Assembly: GCA_002482965.1 (NCBI GenBank)
Contig: DLGZ01000032.1
Location: 1 to 64,000 of the forward strand
Length of the DNA: 64,000 bases
Direction: 5' to 3'
From: Verrucomicrobiaceae bacterium UBA7681
GTDB taxonomy: Bacteria > Verrucomicrobiota > Verrucomicrobiia > Verrucomicrobiales > Verrucomicrobiaceae
Below the pieces are notes generated by a model. It was given only the letters and a program-made list of their open reading frames with translations. It made no database searches and had not been told where the DNA came from. The translations under genes and the position numbers were made by a program. Positions 59,612-64,000 of this stretch are shown in pieces (the first letter of the stretch is position 1; every line of letters begins with the position of its first letter).

Positions 59612-60841
59612 ATGAGCCCCCTCCTCACCTTCCTGCTGCTTTCGTTTGTACTCCCCACTTCGCAGCCGACCGAAGTCACCATGGAGCCCTGGTCCTACAC
59701 CGAGACCGATCTCTACCCCAGCGCCATCGTTTCCACCGCCACGGTGGACTGGAATGGCGACGACCAGATCGCCGAGGACAAAAAAACCGCTGACGATCCC
59801 AAGCCCAAGAAAAAAGAGATCCCCATCTATGGCGATGAAAACGGCTGGCTCGCCGTCGATCTCACCGGCCTGCCCAAAGACGCCCGCGTCGAAGTCACCA
59901 TCTCCATCGACGGCTTCCTCAAGCCTTCCACCTGGAAAGGCAAAGTCACCCGCGTCACCAAAGCCGGCGAGGCCCGCATCTTCCCCAAAGCCCTGTGGGA
60001 CTACGATGCCCTCCTCAAAGTCCGCCAGCAGCGCCCCATCAACGTCACCTTCCAGGCCAGCGTCAATGGCACCCCCATCCCCGACGACCATGAGACCTAT
60101 GTCATGCGCTCGCTCAACGACTGCATGTTCTACGTGCTGATGGACGAAGACGGCGAGGACTTCGACGACTTCTCCTGGCTCTTCGCTGCCTACGTGAATG
60201 AAAACCACCCCGAGGTGGACATGATTCTCAAAGAAGCCCTCAAAAGCGGCATTGTCTCCGACTTCTCCGGCTACCAGTCCGACGACCCCAAGGATGTCAT
60301 GATGCAGGTCTTCGCCATCTGGAATGCCCTGCAGCGCCGCGGCATCAAATACAGCGACGTCTCCCACACCACGCCCAGCAAAGCCGTCGTCTGCCAGACC
60401 GTGCGCTTTATGGACGACTCCGTACGTGCCACCCAGGCCAACTGCGTGGATGGCTCCGTCCTCATGGCTTCCGTGCTCAGCAAGATCGGCATCACTTCCT
60501 ACCTCGTCATGATTCCGGGTCACTGCTTCCTCGCCTTCGACCTCGGTGATGGCGAAGACGCCAAACGCATCGGCCTGGAAACCACCATGCTCGGCAACGA
60601 CGAAATCAAATCCGTCGAACAAATCGCGAACCTCACCGAGAAAGCCAAGCTCACCGAGTTCAAAGCCTCCTACAAGACCTTCACCAGCGCCGTCAAAATC
60701 GGCAACGCCAACCTCAAGAAGTACAAGGAGCAACTCGACGACGACTCCGAAGAAGCTGATCCCGACATCCAGCTCATCTCCATCCCCGACGCCCGCGACC
60801 TCGGCATCATGCCCATCTCCTCGCTCAGGGATTCCAGGTAG
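59612..60841 (+). CDS. Secreted transglutaminase-like (Cys-His-Glu) protein
   Basis: The 409-residue product has a short signal peptide (LLTFLLLSFVLPTSQP). A beta domain follows (about 60-150; GWLAVDLTGLPKDARVEVTISI). The C-terminal region carries a transglutaminase-like triad: RATQANCVDGSVLMASVL (Cys at about 278), MIPGHCFLAFDLGD (His) and RIGLETTM (Glu). Such folds include proteases and peptidoglycan or carbohydrate-modifying enzymes. The tail is rich in acidic residues. It is divergent from the NadD-NadK gene and convergent with the GH130 gene; the 87-bp gap after it has nothing recognisable. Confidence 0.75.
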   Translation: MSPLLTFLLLSFVLPTSQPTEVTMEPWSYTETDLYPSAIVSTATVDWNGDDQIAEDKKTADDPKPKKKEIPIYGDENGWLAVDLTGLPKDARVEVTISIDGFLKPSTWKGKVTRVTKAGEARIFPKALWDYDALLKVRQQRPINVTFQASVNGTPIPDDHETYVMRSLNDCMFYVLMDEDGEDFDDFSWLFAAYVNENHPEVDMILKEALKSGIVSDFSGYQSDDPKDVMMQVFAIWNALQRRGIKYSDVSHTTPSKAVVCQTVRFMDDSVRATQANCVDGSVLMASVLSKIGITSYLVMIPGHCFLAFDLGDGEDAKRIGLETTMLGNDEIKSVEQIANLTEKAKLTEFKASYKTFTSAVKIGNANLKKYKEQLDDDSEEADPDIQLISIPDARDLGIMPISSLRDSR

Positions 60842-60928
60842 AGGAACGAGCCGAAGCGCCCTTCCACCACGAACAAGTGCCATGGGCCTTCACCCGAGGC
60901 TGAAGGGTTCTCGGCGTATCTTGCGACA

Positions 60929-62044
60929 TCAGCACCCTCTCTTTTCGCCAGGCGCAGGATCCTGCTTCCATCCAGGCAAATGCTCCGGCAGGTCAAGCCT
61001 CGCCACGCCAATGCGGCTGTCCGCCATGCCGTAATAAACATCGAACCGATCCGGCGTGCCGAGATCATCCCGCTGGTCGATGCCTGTCGGAAAGACGACG
61101 TTGGAGATGGTGCCTTCGAGTTCTTCGGGAGACGACGGCGTCAGCAGAGGCTCAGTTGATCGGTAGCGGATGATGCGCGGGTGTTCTTCAGACAGGATCA
61201 TCACACCCGCCGAGTAGCAGAGCTCCCGCCCGACCTTGTCCGGCTCGGTCGCCTTGCTCACGCCATGATACACAATCAGCCAGCCATGCCGCGTGAGGAG
61301 CGGCGGAGTGCCACCGCCGATTTTAAGCTTCTCCCACGGCGCGGTCGGAGTGGCCAGCCGGTGGTGGGAATTGAACAGGCCGGGGTGATGCGGCTCAAGG
61401 TTGTCCGGCGGCATCGGGCAGTATGAAATCCAGATGCTTTCATGGTCGAGGTCCACCAACCGGTCATCCCCCTGCCACACGATTTCCTCCGGGCGTGTGC
61501 CGGTGAAGAGCGGGCGATGCAGCATCGCGAGCTGGAGTTTTCCCACATGATTCGGAATCGCGGTGGGAAAGATGCTCGCGTCCTTATTGTCCACATTGAC
61601 GAAGTCGATGCCGTGATAGGGTTCAAAGTTCGCCAGCCCGATGCGTTTCCAATGGAAGAGATCTTTGGACATGGCCAGCGCAATGCGCGGCCCTTGCTGT
61701 GAAAGTGCCGTGTAGGTCATCACATAGTGGTGAAGCGGTTCGACAAACGTCACGCGAGGATCTTCACAGCCACCCCGTCCTCCCGGCAGCCGCTCATAGT
61801 CAGCCTCCGGTTCGAGCGCGATGCCAAGCCGCTCGATTCCGCAGGGATCACCGGCCTCGTTGAACTTCACCCGTGCAATGCCAATGCGCGAATAGTTGCC
61901 CTTCGCGACGAGCCGTGGAAAAAGATAAAGCGCGCCATCCGGCCCACGCACAGCCGCAGGATTCAGCGTTCCTTCGACCTCCTGCGCATTGCCGGGTTCG
62001 GGCTCCATGATGAGTCCGAGGCGCGTGAGTTGGAAATCACTCAT
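60929..62044 (-). CDS. GH130-family glycoside phosphorylase/hydrolase
   Basis: The 371-residue cytoplasmic protein has the GH130 five-bladed propeller signatures: EGTLNPAAVRGPDGALYLFPRL, GGRGGCEDPRVTFVEPLHH with the catalytic Asp, IGLANFEPYHGIDF, WISYCPMPPDNLEPH and GWLIVYHGVS. GH130 enzymes phosphorolyse beta-mannosides or related glycosides, giving mannose-1-phosphate. Its substrate cannot be fixed here. It is last in the phosphoketolase operon, 87 bp after the phosphatase gene. Confidence 0.9.
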   Translation of the reverse strand: MSDFQLTRLGLIMEPEPGNAQEVEGTLNPAAVRGPDGALYLFPRLVAKGNYSRIGIARVKFNEAGDPCGIERLGIALEPEADYERLPGGRGGCEDPRVTFVEPLHHYVMTYTALSQQGPRIALAMSKDLFHWKRIGLANFEPYHGIDFVNVDNKDASIFPTAIPNHVGKLQLAMLHRPLFTGTRPEEIVWQGDDRLVDLDHESIWISYCPMPPDNLEPHHPGLFNSHHRLATPTAPWEKLKIGGGTPPLLTRHGWLIVYHGVSKATEPDKVGRELCYSAGVMILSEEHPRIIRYRSTEPLLTPSSPEELEGTISNVVFPTGIDQRDDLGTPDRFDVYYGMADSRIGVARLDLPEHLPGWKQDPAPGEKRGC

Positions 62045-62131
62045 GGGGTGGCGAGCACCTGCGATTCAAACTGGGGCCAGTCACCACCAGAAATCACATC
62101 AAGGTCAAAAACAATGAGCTTCTTCATCAGG

Positions 62132-62827
62132 TCATGGCGTGGATACCGTCGGAATCTCCCCGCCTTCGTTCTCCCAGCGTTGGAGCGCGCGCTGCTTCAT
62201 GGGCATATGATCGACAGCGCGGGGAACGGGAGCCAGATGCGTCGCCTCATGGGGTGCGGCATTCCACAACTCCAGGACCGGCACCTTGGGATGATGCGGA
62301 TCGTGGCTGAGAATGCTGAGGGATGCGGTGCCCAGAGGAAAATGCCGCGCTTCGACCACGGACAATCCAATCCAGCGCGCGGCTAGCACACTGCCAAACT
62401 GACCGTGTGAAAAGAGCGCGACGTTGCCTTCCATCGTGCGCAGGCGGGTGATGAGCCGGTCTGCGCGGAGGGTGATTTCTTCGGGAGACTCACCGTTGGG
62501 ACACCCGTCGCGAAAGACATTCCATCCGGGCCGCTCCTTGCGGATGTCCACGGAGCGCAGGCCCTCGTAGTCGCCGTAGTCCCATTCCTGCAGGTCGGGT
62601 TCCAGCTCCGCGCCTTTGGCCAGTCCGACCAGCTCACAGGTCCGCTGCGCCCGTATGAGGGGACTGGTCAGCACATGGTCAAAGGGGATTCGGCAGAGAC
62701 GCTCTCCCCACTCCCGCACTTCGTCCTCGCCGAGAGCGGTCAGTGGAATGTCAGTGCGTCCGGTGTGGCGGCTGGAGAAGGTCCATTCGGTTTCACCATG
62801 GCGGATAAGGTGGATGTGCAGAGGCAT
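62132..62827 (-). CDS. Histidine phosphatase family protein
   Basis: The 231-residue product starts MPLHIHLIRHGETEWTFSSRHTG in parts, with the phospho-His motif RHGE. It continues with ALGEDEVREWGERL, VLTSPLIRAQRTCELVGL, LQEWDYGDYEGL, FSHGQFGSVLAARW (second catalytic His) and a C-terminal tail. This is the phosphoglycerate mutase-like superfamily; sugar phosphatase is likely in this context. The ATG shares one base with the aldolase stop, so expression is coupled. Confidence 0.9.
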   Translation of the reverse strand: MPLHIHLIRHGETEWTFSSRHTGRTDIPLTALGEDEVREWGERLCRIPFDHVLTSPLIRAQRTCELVGLAKGAELEPDLQEWDYGDYEGLRSVDIRKERPGWNVFRDGCPNGESPEEITLRADRLITRLRTMEGNVALFSHGQFGSVLAARWIGLSVVEARHFPLGTASLSILSHDPHHPKVPVLELWNAAPHEATHLAPVPRAVDHMPMKQRALQRWENEGGEIPTVSTP

Positions 62828-63858
62828 CAGATGGTCCCACTCCCTTCCGTGTCTTCGGTGTAGATGCCACGACGAGCCGCCACATTGCACCTGGCCCGAT
62901 GCAGCAGGGCTTCCTGGGCTGCTTTCACATTCAACTCATCACCACGCCAGATTTCCAAAGCAGGCTGCTGGATGGCGCGGGCAAACGAAAACGCCAGTGC
63001 CCATGGCGCCCGCGACTTGAAGCGAACGTTCATCGCATTCAGCCGGGCGGAAGCGAGCCTGGCGGACTGACCGCCTGAAAGAAAGGCAACACCCGGAACT
63101 GCGGCAGGGACGGTTTGCAGCAGACAATTCACCGTCGCATCAGCCACCTCCTCCACGGACACCTGTGTCGGACAGCTTAATCCTGGCAGCACCATGCTGG
63201 GCTTGAGAAGCATGCCTTCCAGCAGCACGCGCTGGCAGTTGAGCTGGATGAAAACATTTCGCAGTACTTCCCGCGTGACGTGAAGGCAGCGCTCCAGCGT
63301 ATGCTCGCCTGTCATGAGGACTTCAGGCTCAACGATGGGGACCAACCCTGCCTCCTGGCACAAGGCAGCATAGCATGCCAGGGTGTGGGCAGTGCCTTCC
63401 AGACAGCTCCGGCTGGGAATGCCCTCGCCGATGCCAATCACAGCGCGCCATTTCGCGAAGCGGGCACCCATCTGTGAATACTCCGCCAGACGTTCACGCA
63501 GGCCATCCAGCCTTTCGGTGGTCTTCTCGCCAGGATGACCCGCGAGGTCCTGGGTCCCAGCATCCACTTTGATGCCGGGAATGATGCCTGAATCAATGAG
63601 GACATTGAGGAAGGACGTGCCCTCCTGAGTCTTCTGACGAATGGTTTCGTCGTAGAGGATGGCACCGCTGATGCACTCGCCGAGATTGGGCGTGGTCACG
63701 ATCATCTCTCGATAGTCGCGCCGCGCATCTTCAGTCTGTGGAATGCCCAGCGCGGCGAACCGTTTGTTGCAGGTTGGATTGCTTTCGTCCATCGCAAGGA
63801 TGCCCTTGTGATCCGCCATGAGTGCGCTTGCGGTGTTGATCAGTGGTTGTGTGTTCAT
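62827..63858 (-). CDS. Class I fructose-bisphosphate aldolase
   Basis: The 343-residue enzyme cleaves fructose-1,6-bisphosphate by a Schiff-base Lys. It matches the eukaryote-like class I family: LMADHKGILAMDESNPTCNKR, SFLNVLIDSGIIPGIKVDAG, GARFAKWRAVIGIG, VPIVEPEVLMTGEHTLERC, VLLEGMLLKPSMVLPG (Schiff-base Lys) and GVAFLSGGQSARLAS. The start ATG forms ATGA with the stop of the phosphoketolase gene; the longer frame would run into that gene. Confidence 0.93.
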   Translation of the reverse strand: MNTQPLINTASALMADHKGILAMDESNPTCNKRFAALGIPQTEDARRDYREMIVTTPNLGECISGAILYDETIRQKTQEGTSFLNVLIDSGIIPGIKVDAGTQDLAGHPGEKTTERLDGLRERLAEYSQMGARFAKWRAVIGIGEGIPSRSCLEGTAHTLACYAALCQEAGLVPIVEPEVLMTGEHTLERCLHVTREVLRNVFIQLNCQRVLLEGMLLKPSMVLPGLSCPTQVSVEEVADATVNCLLQTVPAAVPGVAFLSGGQSARLASARLNAMNVRFKSRAPWALAFSFARAIQQPALEIWRGDELNVKAAQEALLHRARCNVAARRGIYTEDTEGSGTI

Positions 63859-64000
63859 GATGAGTGACTCCATTTCCAGTTCCGAATTTCGGGCATGTCC
63901 TGCCCGTTGGTGTCGATGTACAGCTTGTGCTCAATGAGCTTGGCTTTGAGCTGCTCCTTCAGGTCGTGGCCCTTGTCACCCGTCTGCGGCAGGCGGTCGA
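63855..64000 (-). CDS. xfp: Phosphoketolase, C-terminal fragment (runs off the window)
   Basis: The last 48 residues of a larger protein are visible on the - strand, ending DMPEIRNWKWSHSS with TGA. LKAKLIEHKLYIDTNGQDMPEIRNWKW (read in parts) matches the C-terminal end of xylulose-5-phosphate/fructose-6-phosphate phosphoketolase. The enzyme splits sugar phosphates with phosphate to acetyl phosphate. It is the first visible gene of the operon and overlaps the aldolase start; most of it lies outside the window. Confidence 0.85.
   Translation of the reverse strand, partial: DRLPQTGDKGHDLKEQLKAKLIEHKLYIDTNGQDMPEIRNWKWSHSS

Noticed and set aside
1..64000. CRISPR arrays.
   Set aside because: No regularly spaced direct repeats with unique spacers were seen; the repeats found are palindromic or internal to genes.

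Overview
The window looks like chromosomal DNA of a Verrucomicrobiota bacterium, probably a Verrucomicrobiaceae member of the Prosthecobacter/Verrucomicrobium type. The grounds are the high GC content, a DUF1549/DUF1553 plus DUF1501 gene pair typical of the Planctomycetes-Verrucomicrobia-Chlamydiae group, large autotransporters with PATR repeats, and many structured intergenic repeats. The taxonomic call is inference from gene content only.

From 0.1 to 15.5 kb all genes except metR are on the + strand. This part resembles a stress-response island: a NarL-type response regulator, a PAS hybrid histidine kinase, a DUF2934 protein, a Na+/H+ antiporter, dodecin, an AI-2E-type transporter, a DUF2231-like membrane protein with a P1B metal ATPase, a coiled-coil protein, a DUF3309 peptide and a Gly/Tyr-rich lipoprotein. 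Six copies of a 16-bp palindromic box (core GGGGTG-N2-CACCCC) sit in front of six of its transcription units, four of them 36 to 41 bp before the start codon. A metR/metE-metF methionine block is inserted in the middle and lacks the box.

From 15.5 to 25.1 kb come a gene remnant, tRNA-Leu with anticodon AAG, a two-domain alpha/beta hydrolase, a DUF2235 lipoprotein, a DUF1801/CDGSH fusion gene and several small secreted proteins. A foldback (MITE-like) element, a duplicated CDGSH fragment and a perfect 60-bp palindrome lie between them. From 25.5 to 33.4 kb are two adjacent autotransporters with closely related beta-barrels, the first with a large internal passenger duplication.

From 33.8 kb onward most genes are on the - strand: a P-loop ATPase with a small partner, a DUF2314 lipoprotein, moaC (on +), the DUF1549-DUF1501 operon, a membrane sulfatase-fold protein overlapping a GxxExxY protein, an L,D-transpeptidase and a RAYT-type transposase. 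Then comes an operon of four prepilin-like proteins, a PilB/GspE ATPase, a response regulator and a hybrid kinase (55.7 to 48.2 kb).

From 56 to 64 kb are a rhodanese, a NadD-NadK fusion protein overlapping a metallo-beta-lactamase-fold hydrolase, a transglutaminase-like protein, and a central-carbon operon running phosphoketolase (partial), class I aldolase, histidine phosphatase and GH130 enzyme. The most interesting items are the palindromic-box regulon and the NadD-NadK fusion.
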